This document shows, piece by piece, positions 46,340 through 55,265 of a stretch of DNA of 64,000 nucleotides; position 1 is the stretch's first letter; each line of letters opens with the position of its first letter. A program made the translations under genes and the position numbers. The stretch is taken from contig NZ_JAIVLK010000004.1 in assembly GCF_020524585.1 (NCBI RefSeq), positions 340,223-404,222 on the forward strand. Direction: 5' to 3'. Under the pieces are notes generated by a model. That model ran no database searches. It saw only the letters and a list, made by a program, of their open reading frames with translations, and was not told the origin of the DNA. Source of the DNA: Celeribacter naphthalenivorans (GTDB lineage: Bacteria; Pseudomonadota; Alphaproteobacteria; Rhodobacterales; Rhodobacteraceae).

Positions 46340-47434
46340 TTAGAGTTCGACCTCGACATCTGTAAGCGGCGTGGAGCAACAGATCAGGATTTTGCCCTGA
46401 TCGATCTCGCGTTTGCGAATGCCCCCACCGTGTTGCATATCGACTTCACCGGAGATCAGTTTCGATTTGCAGGTGCCGCAGATGCCGCGCTGACACGATG
46501 ACATCGGCAGCAGGCCAGCCTCTTTGGCGGCGGTCAGAATGGTCATGCCGGGGCTGACCTCGACCACATGACCGGTTTTCGGAAAGCTCACGCGGAAGGT
46601 GTCGCCGCTGATCTCAGGCGCGGATGTCGGCTCCTCGATGGTGCCGGCGGTTTCTGCCCCGAAGTCAAAGCTTTCTTCAAAATAGTGGTCCATATTGAAC
46701 CCGCCCTCGCGCAACATGTCGCGCACGCCTTCCATGAAACGCGCAGGGCCACAGCAGAACACTTTGCGGTCCTTGTAGTCCGGGGACATCATGGCGAGCA
46801 TCTGGAGGTTCAGGCGTCCGACGTATCCGCTCCAGGCGTGGCTGGCAGAGGTGGTGTCAACCGTCATCGCCAATTTCAGGGTCGGGTTCTGCATCGCCAG
46901 AAGCTCAAGCTCCTTGCGGAAAATCAGATCCGCAGGGGTTCGGGCCGCGTGGACGAAATGCAGGTCATGGGGTTCCGACAAATCGCAGGCCGTGCGGGTC
47001 ATCGACATCATGGGCGTGATGCCGCTGCCGGCAGAGATGAACAAAAGTTTCTCTTCCGCATTGGCGTCGGTGGTGAAATCCCCCGACGGGCCAATCACGT
47101 TCAGCTCTTTGCCCGGCAACATGTTGTCATGCAGCCAGTTGGAGCCCGGGCCGCCCGGGACGCGTTTCACCGTGATCTCGATCCGGTAAGGTCGCGCCGC
47201 CGAGGCGGAAATCGTGTAGCTGCGCGTGACCATGCCGTCGACCGGCAGTTCAAAGGTCATGTGCTGTCCCGGATAGAACCGGAAGTCCCGCGGTTCACGT
47301 GCCGAGAACACGAAGGTCTTCACGTCATGCGTTTCCTGCCGGACCTGGCGGCAGACGAGTGTGTCGTCTACCTCCGGGTCCCACAGAGGAACGCCTGTTG
47401 CTTCGGTCAGCTTTTCGTTGGCCGGTGCAGTCAT
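46340..47434 (-). CDS. gbcB: Glycine betaine monooxygenase reductase subunit (GbcB-like)
   Basis: 364 residues. A ferredoxin-NADP reductase-type module (FYPGQHMTFELP, RSYTISASA, FISAGSGITPMMSM, FCCGPARFMEGV) is followed by a C-terminal plant-type 2Fe-2S domain with CQRGICGTC and a later Cys in LICCSTP. It passes electrons from NAD(P)H to the Rieske oxygenase encoded immediately upstream (ATGA overlap). Related pairs act on stachydrine or carnitine. The sarcosine and dimethylglycine genes nearby favour glycine betaine. Confidence 0.85.
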   Translation of the reverse strand: MTAPANEKLTEATGVPLWDPEVDDTLVCRQVRQETHDVKTFVFSAREPRDFRFYPGQHMTFELPVDGMVTRSYTISASAARPYRIEITVKRVPGGPGSNWLHDNMLPGKELNVIGPSGDFTTDANAEEKLLFISAGSGITPMMSMTRTACDLSEPHDLHFVHAARTPADLIFRKELELLAMQNPTLKLAMTVDTTSASHAWSGYVGRLNLQMLAMMSPDYKDRKVFCCGPARFMEGVRDMLREGGFNMDHYFEESFDFGAETAGTIEEPTSAPEISGDTFRVSFPKTGHVVEVSPGMTILTAAKEAGLLPMSSCQRGICGTCKSKLISGEVDMQHGGGIRKREIDQGKILICCSTPLTDVEVEL

Positions 47435-48720
47435 TCAGCAGCTACCTTTTGGGTTTCAGCTTTGGCGAAATGGTCTTTCAGGCGATCAATGTACCAGGCT
47501 GCAAAGGATTCCACATGCGGCTCGGTGTAGGGCGAGTACGGACCAGGTTGGTAACCGGTCATTTGAGCGCCCATTTGTGCCAGACGGACCAGATCGGCGT
47601 CTTGCTGGTTGGTGTAGGTCCAGACCTGGGTGAGGTTGTCGAGGTTGTAATCCTCGCCTTCGATCGCGTCCTTATGCACCAGCCAGGTGGTGCGCACCAT
47701 GGTGCGGCCCGGGGAGAGCGGCAGCACGGAGAAGGTCACGATATGGTCGGACATGAAGTGGTGCCAGGAGTTCGGGTGGGTCCAAAAGCTCAGACCGCCG
47801 AGTTTGGCGCCGGTGGTTTCACGGCTGAAGTTGCCGAGAAGTTTCTTACAGGCCACTTTCGTGTCCACGGTGTGGCTTTCGCCTTCCCACATCAGCGGCA
47901 GGCGCATGGTGCGGAACCCGGTGACGTCGGAGAGGTGCTGCTGCTCGGAAGAGGGCAGGCCGCAGGACACCCAGCGGGCGTGGCTCTCTTCGACTTCTTT
48001 TTCGTATTTGGCAACGTCATCGGAGCGGCGCTCGTCGAGCTCGTCCGGGGAGAAGCCAAAGCCGAACTCGGAGAGCGGCACGGTCAGCTGCGGGTGGTTG
48101 CCTTCGCAGTGGTAGCACTCGCGGTTGTTTTCGAGCGTCAGCTTCCAGTTGCCTTCTTCGACCAGCTCGGACTGGAACGCCACTTTGGTGTTCTTGATGT
48201 CATGCGGCGCGATGTAGGGCGACATGATCTCGTCCATCTTGTCGATGTCGGCGGGCGCATCTTTCGCGAGACAGATGAAGATCAAACCAGCGATCGAGCG
48301 GACGTGCACGGTGCGCAGGTTGTGGCAGTTCTTTTTGAAATCCTTGCCCATGTGTTCGGCCAGGATCAATTCGCCATCTTCGTTGTAGGTCCAGCCGTGG
48401 TAGCGGCAGACGATGTTGCCGATGGTGGTGGATTTCTCGTCCACCAGCTTGGCGCCACGGTGACGGCAGACGTTGTGGAAGCCACGAATCTCTTCGTCGT
48501 CGCCACGCAGAAGCAGCACGGAGACCGGGCCGATCTCGACGGTGATACAGTCGCCCGGTTCGGGCAGTTCCGGCTCAGTACCCACGAAAATCCAATGGTT
48601 GCCGAAGATCACCTCGATATCGAGGTCGAGCACGTCCTGAGACGTGTAGAACGGGGCTTCCAAGCTTTTAAAAGCTTCGCGACGTTCGACGAGGGCGGGG
48701 ATGTTAACGGAGTCACGCAT
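47431..48720 (-). CDS. gbcA: Glycine betaine monooxygenase, Rieske oxygenase subunit (GbcA-like)
   Basis: 429 residues. Rieske centre CRHRG (Cys85, His87) and CRYHG (Cys105, His108). The catalytic iron region is NWKLTLENNRECYHCEGNHPQL with the two His ligands. It demethylates glycine betaine to dimethylglycine with release of formaldehyde, using GbcB. It is preceded by an unusually long 569-bp intergenic region with an inverted repeat, so its promoter is probably independent of the gntR gene upstream. Confidence 0.87.
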   Translation of the reverse strand: MRDSVNIPALVERREAFKSLEAPFYTSQDVLDLDIEVIFGNHWIFVGTEPELPEPGDCITVEIGPVSVLLLRGDDEEIRGFHNVCRHRGAKLVDEKSTTIGNIVCRYHGWTYNEDGELILAEHMGKDFKKNCHNLRTVHVRSIAGLIFICLAKDAPADIDKMDEIMSPYIAPHDIKNTKVAFQSELVEEGNWKLTLENNRECYHCEGNHPQLTVPLSEFGFGFSPDELDERRSDDVAKYEKEVEESHARWVSCGLPSSEQQHLSDVTGFRTMRLPLMWEGESHTVDTKVACKKLLGNFSRETTGAKLGGLSFWTHPNSWHHFMSDHIVTFSVLPLSPGRTMVRTTWLVHKDAIEGEDYNLDNLTQVWTYTNQQDADLVRLAQMGAQMTGYQPGPYSPYTEPHVESFAAWYIDRLKDHFAKAETQKVAAE

Positions 48721-49289
48721 GTTGATGTACCTCGGCTACTGCGTGTTGGCGGGGGAAGGGGACCGCATGAAGGGGTGTGCGTTGCGAGGCGGAAAACCGC
48801 AGCCAGTCCATCGTACCGCAAGCTGGCGCAGTACGAAAGCCCCGCTCTGGCGAGCAGAGCTGTGTCATCCGCGGAAACGCGCATGACCCGCGGCGTGCGC
48901 GGGGGTTGGCAAGGGTTGTCGATCGCACCCTAAGTCTCCCTGTTTTAACGGCGGCAGGTAACCTGCTCTTGGGGTCACCCTCAATTGATAGGGCGATCCG
49001 GAGATCATTTGAAAATGCGCAAAAAGCGGGGAGAAGTGGTAAGTCAAATTGCCGGTACGATTGCGACAGGTCTCCCTGAGGTCGCAATCTTCTATGGGTT
49101 AACTCTTTTTATTATGCCTGAGAAATGTGCGAACTGACAAGCGTCAGGACGTCGCGGCCCTGGCGCGACGCTGTCCGAAGGGCGGACAATTGTGCAAAAA
49201 CACGTATACAGAGAATCAGATGCGTTACATTTCTGTCGCGAGGTGGCGGCTTGCGCTGTGCGACAACGCCCATCTAGGCGGGCAAAGAT
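48721..49289 (-). promoter_or_regulatory. 569-bp region upstream of gbcA with a perfect inverted repeat
   Basis: No convincing gene. GATTGCGAC (49059-49067) and GTCGCAATC (49081-49089) are perfect 9-bp arms around AGGTCTCCCTGAG, about 340-370 bp before gbcA. An A/T-rich stretch follows at 49096-49115. The arms contain TGTCGCA-like half-sites in inverted order, unlike the direct repeats before soxB and the ABC operon. The site could be bound by the same AraC-type regulator or by another one. Confidence 0.45.
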
Positions 49290-50033
49290 TTACGCCAGAT
49301 AAATCCGGATGCGCAGGGAGGCATTGTGAAGGTGACGCGCCGCGGCCTCTGCCGCTGCGTCCTCGTCGCCGTCTTCGAGCGCCTTGAAGATGGCCTTATG
49401 CTCATCCTGCACCGCATCCAGCAGCTCGGCATGGTTGGTCTTGGTGTTGCTGCGGGCCTGTCGAATGATATTGCGCGCGCTGGCCTCGAGGTGCTGGCAG
49501 AGCGAGATGAAATGTTGGTTGTGGGTGGCTTCGACGATGGCTTGATGGAACTGATAGTCCTCTTCATCGCCCAGGCGGTCGCTGGCGATGGCATATTCCA
49601 TGCCAATCAGCGCGCGTTTGATCTTTTTCAAATCTTCGGCGGTGCGGCGTTTCGCGGCGATGCGCGTGGCGGCCACTTCGATGGTGACGAGCAATTCCAT
49701 CGCCTCTTCGAGCCGTCCGAGATCGGAAACCGAAAAGTTCTGAAACCGAAAGGCATTGGTCGAATCGCGTTGGGTGACATAGACGCCGCTGCCCGCGCGT
49801 GCTGCGACGAGGCCGTCGGACTTGAGCTGCGACAAGGCCTCGCGTACGACGGCGCGGCTGACGGCATATTGTGTGCACAGATCGCGCTCAGAGGGGAGAC
49901 GGTCGCCAACGGACAAAGCGCCAGAGGCAATTTTTGCGCTCAGGTCCTGTGCGATCTCGTCGGGCAGATGCCCGTTGCGTGACCCGGTGCCATTGCGCGA
50001 TTGATCGTGAGTGAGTCGACTAGATACAGACAT
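49290..50033 (-). CDS. GntR-family regulator, FadR/FCD subfamily
   Basis: 247 residues from ATG 50033 behind AAGGGG; the frame is open 21 codons further upstream. The N-terminal winged helix is LPSERDLCTQYAVSRAVVREALSQL, followed by GLVAARAGSGVYV. The C-terminal FCD helical domain includes EEDYQFHQAIVEATHN and DEHKAIFKALEDGD. It is divergent from the large importer/dehydrogenase operon. TGGT-N-ACCA-like elements in the shared gap (50066-50076, 50181-50191) suggest it controls that operon and itself. Confidence 0.9.
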   Translation of the reverse strand: MSVSSRLTHDQSRNGTGSRNGHLPDEIAQDLSAKIASGALSVGDRLPSERDLCTQYAVSRAVVREALSQLKSDGLVAARAGSGVYVTQRDSTNAFRFQNFSVSDLGRLEEAMELLVTIEVAATRIAAKRRTAEDLKKIKRALIGMEYAIASDRLGDEEDYQFHQAIVEATHNQHFISLCQHLEASARNIIRQARSNTKTNHAELLDAVQDEHKAIFKALEDGDEDAAAEAAARHLHNASLRIRIYLA

Positions 50034-50065
50034 TTTTTCCCCTTTGTGGCGATATGATAGCTCAC

Positions 50066-50191
50066 TGGTCTGACAGGTTAAAGAAAAAATTATCAATTAA
50101 ATTCAATATTTTGTTCCGTGAATTTCGATATTTCACAGGATTTTTTGCGCCTCAAAAAATTGGTCAGTTAGGTTGTTGACTGGTAAGACCA
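50066..50191. promoter_or_regulatory. FadR/GntR-type operators in the divergent promoter region
   Basis: TGGTAAGACCA at 50181-50191 matches the FadR-subfamily pattern TGGTNNNACCA exactly. TGGTCTGACAG (50066-50076) and TGGTCAGTTAG (50161-50171) are partial matches. The stretch between them is A/T-rich and probably holds both promoters. One site lies 33 bp before gntR and the best one 73 bp before the receptor gene. Confidence 0.6.
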
Positions 50192-50263
50192 TTTTGTGTC
50201 ATCACATGAAAAGACCGAAGGGGTGGAGGATCTCTTCGCATTAGATATGTCAGGGAGGACAGT

Positions 50264-51511
50264 ATGGGATTCCAGAAATTCGCACGCGGTACGGCAGCTA
50301 TGGCGCTTGTCATGGGGGCGGCCACGGCCGCACAGGCAGAGCCTTTGAAGATCGCTCTCGTGGAGACCCTGTCGGGTCCGCAGGCCTCGACCGGTTTGCT
50401 GTATCGCGACGCTGTGAAATATCAGATCGGCAAGATCAACGAAGCGGGCGGGTTCGGCGGTGAGCCGATCGAGCTGCTCGAATTCGACAACCAAGGTGGC
50501 CCGGTGGGCGCCGCCGACCGCGTCCGCGCCGCAATTTCCGAAGGCGCGACCGTGATCCTTCAGGGCTCGTCGTCCGCCGTGGCCGGTCAGGTGACCGAGG
50601 ATGTGCGCAAATACAACCTGCGCAACGCCGGGAACGAAGTGATCTACATCAACCTGGGCGGCGAGGCGATGGAGCTGACCGGCTCCAAGTGTCACTACTA
50701 CCACTTCCGCACCAGCCCGAACGCCGCGATCCGCGTCAACACTCTGCTCGACGGCATGAAAGAGGCTGACGTGCTGGGCGATAATGTCTACGCGATGAAC
50801 CAGAACTACTCCTGGGGTGTCGACGTGCAGGACAACACCGTCGCTGCCGCTGATCGTCTTGGCTTTACCGTGGTGGAGCAGACGCTGCATGACGTGAACA
50901 AGATTCAGGACTTCTCGCCCTATGTGCAGCGCATTCAAGCCGCCGATGCCGATACGGTGATCACCGGCAACTGGTCCAATGACCTGCTGCTTTTGATGAA
51001 AGCCGCAAGCGGCGCCGGGATTGACGCGCGTTTCGGCACGGCCTTCCTCGATCAGCCGGGCAACATCGGCAACGCCGGGGCCGTGGCCGAGGGACATTTC
51101 CTCTCCGCGCCCTTCAACCCGGAAGTGAACCCGGAAGAAACCGCGCCCTTCATGGAAGACTACAAATCCGTGACCGGCCACTACCCGAGCTATGTCGAAC
51201 CCGCGACCGTGTTTGGCATGATGCTTTTGCAAGAAGCGCTCAAAGAGGTGGAACCGACCGAGAACGGGTTGAACGCCGCCGATCTGGCCGTCGCTCTTGA
51301 AAACGCCACCGCCGAGACGCCGATGGGCACCATCTCCATGCGTGGCGCGGATCACCAGGCGATCCTGCCGATGATCGTCCAAGAAGTCAGCTTGGATGCC
51401 CAGTATAAAGCCGATGACACCGAATACGGCTTTGTTCCGATCAAGGTGATTTCCGCCGCAGATGCGGAACAGCCGGTGCAGGACAGCTGCCAAATGAAAC
51501 GTCCGGGCTAA
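50264..51511 (+). CDS. ABC importer substrate-binding protein, Liv/amide type
   Basis: 415 residues. The start follows GGGAGGA. A Sec signal (MGFQKFARGTAAMALVMGAA, cleavage near AQA at about 25) precedes EPLKIALVETLSGPQASTGLL, the Peripla_BP_6 fold. Two Cys (GSKCHYY and QDSCQMK) could form a disulfide. First gene of a + strand operon in which importer genes lead directly into 2-oxoacid/acetoin-type dehydrogenase genes. Ligand unknown. It differs from the receptor at 1461 in export signal and sequence. Confidence 0.9.
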   Translation: MGFQKFARGTAAMALVMGAATAAQAEPLKIALVETLSGPQASTGLLYRDAVKYQIGKINEAGGFGGEPIELLEFDNQGGPVGAADRVRAAISEGATVILQGSSSAVAGQVTEDVRKYNLRNAGNEVIYINLGGEAMELTGSKCHYYHFRTSPNAAIRVNTLLDGMKEADVLGDNVYAMNQNYSWGVDVQDNTVAAADRLGFTVVEQTLHDVNKIQDFSPYVQRIQAADADTVITGNWSNDLLLLMKAASGAGIDARFGTAFLDQPGNIGNAGAVAEGHFLSAPFNPEVNPEETAPFMEDYKSVTGHYPSYVEPATVFGMMLLQEALKEVEPTENGLNAADLAVALENATAETPMGTISMRGADHQAILPMIVQEVSLDAQYKADDTEYGFVPIKVISAADAEQPVQDSCQMKRPG

Positions 51512-51608
51512 GCCTCGGACACGTCCCTAACACACGAAAAGCCTGTCGTGATCGGGGCCCTCGGGCCTCGGTCATGGCACAGCTCACCCGATGCCTACGG
51601 AGGTCAGT

Positions 51609-52550
51609 GTGGACCAGATACTCTTTGCTTTGCTCAACGGCACCATTTACGGGCTTTTGCTCTTTATGGTTTCCGCCGGTTTGACACTTATCTTTGGGAT
51701 GATGGGGGTTTTGAACTTTGCCCACGCATCCTTTTACATGTTGGGCGCCTATTTCGCCTATACGCTTCAGCCCCTGACCGGGTTCTGGCTGGCGATCATT
51801 CTGGCCCCGATCCTTGTGATGGGTGTCGGCATTCTGGTCGAACGTTTCATCCTGCGCCATGTGCACGAACACGGCCATGCGCATGAATTGCTTGTGACTT
51901 TTGGTCTGTCGGTGGTGATCGCCGAGATGATCAAGATGGTCTACGGCAAATTCGCGGTCGACTACCGCGTGCCGGCTGAGCTGAACTTTGCGGCCTTCTC
52001 TTTGTCGGGCATCGACTATCCGTTCTATCGCCTGTTCATGGGCGGCATCGCCGTCGTCATGTTCATCGCGATCTATCTCTTGCTGACGAAAACCCGTGTG
52101 GGCATCGTCGTGCGCTCCGCCATTTACCGCCCGCAGATGGTCGAGGCGCTGGGCCATAACGTCCCCATGGTCTTCATGGGCGTCTTTGGCATCGGTGCGG
52201 CTCTGGCGGGTCTTGCGGGCGCTGTCGCTGGCGCCTTCTACACCACCAATCCCAACATGGCTCTGGAGCTTGGTGTCATGGTCTTCGTGGTCGTCGTGGT
52301 CGGCGGGCTTGGCTCCATGGGCGGCGCGATGGCGGCCTCGCTGTTGATCGGCATCACCAACTCGCTCGCGGTCGGCAGCGATTTCCGTATCGCGGATATT
52401 CTGATCCTCATCGGCATGGGCGGTTGGGCCGAGGAGATCGGCGGGCTCTTGACCATGCGCATGTCCAGCCTCGCCGCCACCCTGCCGTTCTTCATCATGC
52501 TTCTGGTGCTGGTGCTGCGCCCCTCCGGGCTGATGGGCGAGAAGGAATAA
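51609..52550 (+). CDS. ABC importer permease, LivH type
   Basis: About 313 residues with eight or so membrane helices and the LivH pattern ILFALLNGTIYGLLLFMVSAG then GVLNFAHASFYMLGAY. GTG at 51609 is chosen because GGAGG (51599-51603) stands 5 bases before it. The in-frame ATG 51591 lies upstream of that site and has none of its own. It forms the channel with the LivM-type subunit at 52555. Confidence 0.87.
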   Translation: MDQILFALLNGTIYGLLLFMVSAGLTLIFGMMGVLNFAHASFYMLGAYFAYTLQPLTGFWLAIILAPILVMGVGILVERFILRHVHEHGHAHELLVTFGLSVVIAEMIKMVYGKFAVDYRVPAELNFAAFSLSGIDYPFYRLFMGGIAVVMFIAIYLLLTKTRVGIVVRSAIYRPQMVEALGHNVPMVFMGVFGIGAALAGLAGAVAGAFYTTNPNMALELGVMVFVVVVVGGLGSMGGAMAASLLIGITNSLAVGSDFRIADILILIGMGGWAEEIGGLLTMRMSSLAATLPFFIMLLVLVLRPSGLMGEKE

Positions 52551-52554
52551 GACT

Positions 52555-53781
52555 ATGAAATACGCTCCTCTACTTCTTTTGGTCACGGTTGCCGTGCTGA
52601 TCGCACTGCCGTGGCTGGTCTCGGGCTCCATGCTCAACGCCGCAGTTCAGATGCTGATCGCCGCCCTTTTCGCCATGGCCTTTGGCCTGTTGTGTGGGCA
52701 GGCCGGGATGCTGAGCTTTGGCCATGCCGCCTATTTTGGCGTCGGCGCCTTTGCCGCCGTTCATGCGATGAACGCCTTCGGGGGCGAAGGGCTTTTGCCG
52801 ACGCCGCTCCTGCCGCTGGTCGGTGGCGCGACGGGCCTCGTGAGCGGGCTTCTGGCGGGCTATTTTTCCACCAAGCGGACGGGCGTCTACTTCGCCATGA
52901 TCACGCTGGCGCTGGCCGAGTTGCTGCACGCTTTGGCACCACACCTCAAAACCGTCTTTGGCGGCGAGGCGGGCGTGTCCTCTTTCCGTATGCCCGCTTG
53001 GGGTATCGGATTCGGCTCGCTCAATGACGTCTATTTCCTGACGCTGGTTTGGACGCTTCTGTGCATCGGGCTTCTGTATCTCTTCAGCAAAACCCCGCTT
53101 GGGCGGCTGGCTCTGGGCCTGCGTGAAAACGCGCACCGTCTGCGCTTTCTGGGCTACAACACCCATGCACTTGGCACGTTGATCTTCGCCATCTCCGCCA
53201 TGTTCGCGGGCATCGCAGGCGCGCTTCAGTCGATGAACATCGAAGCCGCAAACTACGTCGTGCTCGAATCCCACATCTCCACGGCCGTGGTGCTCAACAG
53301 CTTCATCGGCGGTGTGCGCGTCTTCCTCGGCCCGGCGATCGGCGGGGCTGTGATGACCTTCTTTGGCCATGTCACCTCCGACCTGACCCGCGTCTGGCTT
53401 TTGTACCAAGGCATCATCTTCGTGCTCGTCATGATGTTCCTGCCGCGCGGTCTTGTGGGCGAGCTGGTCGAACGCATCCGTAATCCCAGCGGCGAAGGCT
53501 TGGCCCGCACGCTCAGCACTTTGCTGGCACGTCTTGTGAGCCTCGCGATTGCCGCTTTCGGCGCCGTCTTCCTGATCGAGTTCCTGCAACGCTTCTTGTC
53601 GCCGGAATATCGCGCGGGTGTCACCGACGGCAACTGGCCCGACATCGCGCTTTTCTCTTATGACTGGGCGCCGCTCTCCGTTCTGCCCTGGGCCTTTGGC
53701 CTCGGTCTCTTCGGCATCGGCATCGCTTTGGTCACCATGGTCAACCGCCGCGTCGCGGCGCGCAAGGAGGCACAGGCATGA
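52555..53781 (+). CDS. ABC importer permease, LivM type
   Basis: 408 residues, longer than usual because of an extra C-terminal region (about 325-405) with one or two further hydrophobic segments. Family core LLCGQAGMLSFGHAAYFGVGAF and GALQSMNIEAANYVVLE are present. ATG 52555 follows AAGGA; the gene overlaps the next ATPase gene by ATGA. Confidence 0.88.
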   Translation: MKYAPLLLLVTVAVLIALPWLVSGSMLNAAVQMLIAALFAMAFGLLCGQAGMLSFGHAAYFGVGAFAAVHAMNAFGGEGLLPTPLLPLVGGATGLVSGLLAGYFSTKRTGVYFAMITLALAELLHALAPHLKTVFGGEAGVSSFRMPAWGIGFGSLNDVYFLTLVWTLLCIGLLYLFSKTPLGRLALGLRENAHRLRFLGYNTHALGTLIFAISAMFAGIAGALQSMNIEAANYVVLESHISTAVVLNSFIGGVRVFLGPAIGGAVMTFFGHVTSDLTRVWLLYQGIIFVLVMMFLPRGLVGELVERIRNPSGEGLARTLSTLLARLVSLAIAAFGAVFLIEFLQRFLSPEYRAGVTDGNWPDIALFSYDWAPLSVLPWAFGLGLFGIGIALVTMVNRRVAARKEAQA

Positions 53782-54530
53782 GCGATCCCATTCTGTCTTT
53801 GCAACATGTTCACAAGTCCTTTGGCGAGGCCCATATCATCCGGGATGCCAATCTCGATGTGATCCCCGGCGAACGCCATGCGGTGATTGGGCCGAACGGG
53901 GCGGGCAAGTCGACGCTGTTCCACCTCTGCTCCGGCCAGTTCGCGCCCTCGGACGGCAAGATCCTTTTGAACGGCAAGAACATCGCCGGGTTGAAACCGG
54001 CGGAGGTCAACCGTCGCGGTCTGGCGCGCTCGTTCCAGATCACCAACATCTTCCCCGGTGTGACGGTCTTCGAGAACCTGCGTCTCGCGGTGATGCGCAA
54101 GCACAACCTGCAGTTCGTGTTCTGGCGCTCTGCCGCGCGGCTTAGGGTGGTCAATGAGGAGGTCGATGATCTTCTGACCAAAATCCGCCTGACTGAGCGC
54201 GCGCAAACACTCGCCAGCCAGCTGTCTTATTCGGAACAGCGCTCGCTTGAGATCGGCATGACGCTGGCCTCCGATCCGCAGGTGATTTTGCTCGACGAAC
54301 CGATGGCGGGCATGTCGCATGAGGAAACCGATTACACCGCCGGCCTGATCCGCGAGATCACCGAAGGCCGCACGCTTTTGATCGTCGAACACGACATGAG
54401 CGTCGTCTTCTCTCTGGCGCATCGCATCAGCGTGCTGGTCTACGGCGAGATCATCGCCACCGGCACACCCGAGGAAATTCGCGGCAATGCCCGCGTGAAA
54501 GAAGCCTATCTGGGCGAGGAGGCGGCGTGA
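53778..54530 (+). CDS. ABC importer ATP-binding protein, LivG type
   Basis: 250 residues. Walker A GPNGAGKS (37-44), the variant signature LSYSEQRSLEIGMTLA, Walker B VILLDEPMAGM and the switch His in LLIVEHDMSVV. The C-terminus GNARVKEAYLG is the usual LivG tail. It overlaps livM by four bases and the next ATPase gene by one. All catalytic motifs are intact here, in contrast to its partner. Confidence 0.9.
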   Translation: MSDPILSLQHVHKSFGEAHIIRDANLDVIPGERHAVIGPNGAGKSTLFHLCSGQFAPSDGKILLNGKNIAGLKPAEVNRRGLARSFQITNIFPGVTVFENLRLAVMRKHNLQFVFWRSAARLRVVNEEVDDLLTKIRLTERAQTLASQLSYSEQRSLEIGMTLASDPQVILLDEPMAGMSHEETDYTAGLIREITEGRTLLIVEHDMSVVFSLAHRISVLVYGEIIATGTPEEIRGNARVKEAYLGEEAA

Positions 54531-55252
54531 TGGAGAACGTGAACGACACCATTCTGTCCGTCGAGGGGCTGCACGCCCATTACGGCAAAAGTCACATTCT
54601 GCACGGCGTCACCTTTGATGTGGCCCGCGGCGAGGTCGTGAGCCTTCTGGGCCGCAACGGCTCCGGGCGCTCGACCACGATGAAATCCATCATGGGGCTG
54701 GTGCCGCCGTCTGAGGGCCACGTGCGTCTCGACGGTGTCGATCTGGCCGGGCAGCGCAGCTTTGCGATCTGTCGCCAGGGCATCGGCTATGTCCCGGAAG
54801 AGCGCGAGATTTTTTTGAACCTCACCGTCGACGAGAACCTCGAAATGGGCCGCCAAAACGGGCCGGAGGGTGCGCCGAAATGGGACGTCGAGCAGATGTT
54901 CACCTATTTCCCGCGCCTCAAGGAACGCCGCAACACCCGCGCCGGGAGCCTCTCGGGCGGTGAACAGCAGATGCTGACGATGTGCCGCTCGCTTCTGGGC
55001 AACCCGCTGGTGATGCTGATCGACGAGCCGACCGAAGGCCTCGCGCCCAAGATCGTGACCGTCGTCGGCGAGGTGATCCAAGACATCAACAAACACGGCG
55101 TTTCCGTGGTGCTGGTCGAGCAGAAACTCACCATCGCCATGCAGGTCTCGCATCGGGTCTGTGTCATGGGCCATGGCCAGATCGTTTTTGAGGGCACGCC
55201 CGATGAATTGAATGCCAAGCCGGAGATCACCGACGAATGGCTCGCGGTGTAA
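54530..55252 (+). CDS. ABC importer ATP-binding protein, LivF type with altered Walker A
   Basis: 240 residues from ATG 54530; a GTG at 54527 gives one more residue. The phosphate loop reads GRNGSGRST (41-49), so the invariant Walker A Lys is Arg47. The codon is CGC, two changes away from AAG. The LSGGEQQ signature, Walker B VMLIDEPTEGL and switch His region VVLVEQKLT are otherwise typical. The importer may hydrolyse ATP mainly at one of its two sites. Confidence 0.88.
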   Translation: MENVNDTILSVEGLHAHYGKSHILHGVTFDVARGEVVSLLGRNGSGRSTTMKSIMGLVPPSEGHVRLDGVDLAGQRSFAICRQGIGYVPEEREIFLNLTVDENLEMGRQNGPEGAPKWDVEQMFTYFPRLKERRNTRAGSLSGGEQQMLTMCRSLLGNPLVMLIDEPTEGLAPKIVTVVGEVIQDINKHGVSVVLVEQKLTIAMQVSHRVCVMGHGQIVFEGTPDELNAKPEITDEWLAV

Positions 55253-55265
55253 AGGAGATAGTGCG

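Noticed and set aside
48824..48830. TGGCGCA half-site about 105 bp before gbcA
   Set aside because: No second half-site at 21-22 bp on either side, so chance is likely in this GC-rich sequence.
48721..49289. 124-codon open frame on the - strand upstream of gbcA
   Set aside because: No ribosome binding site and no domain; its 3' end runs into the gbcA start region, and composition is irregular.
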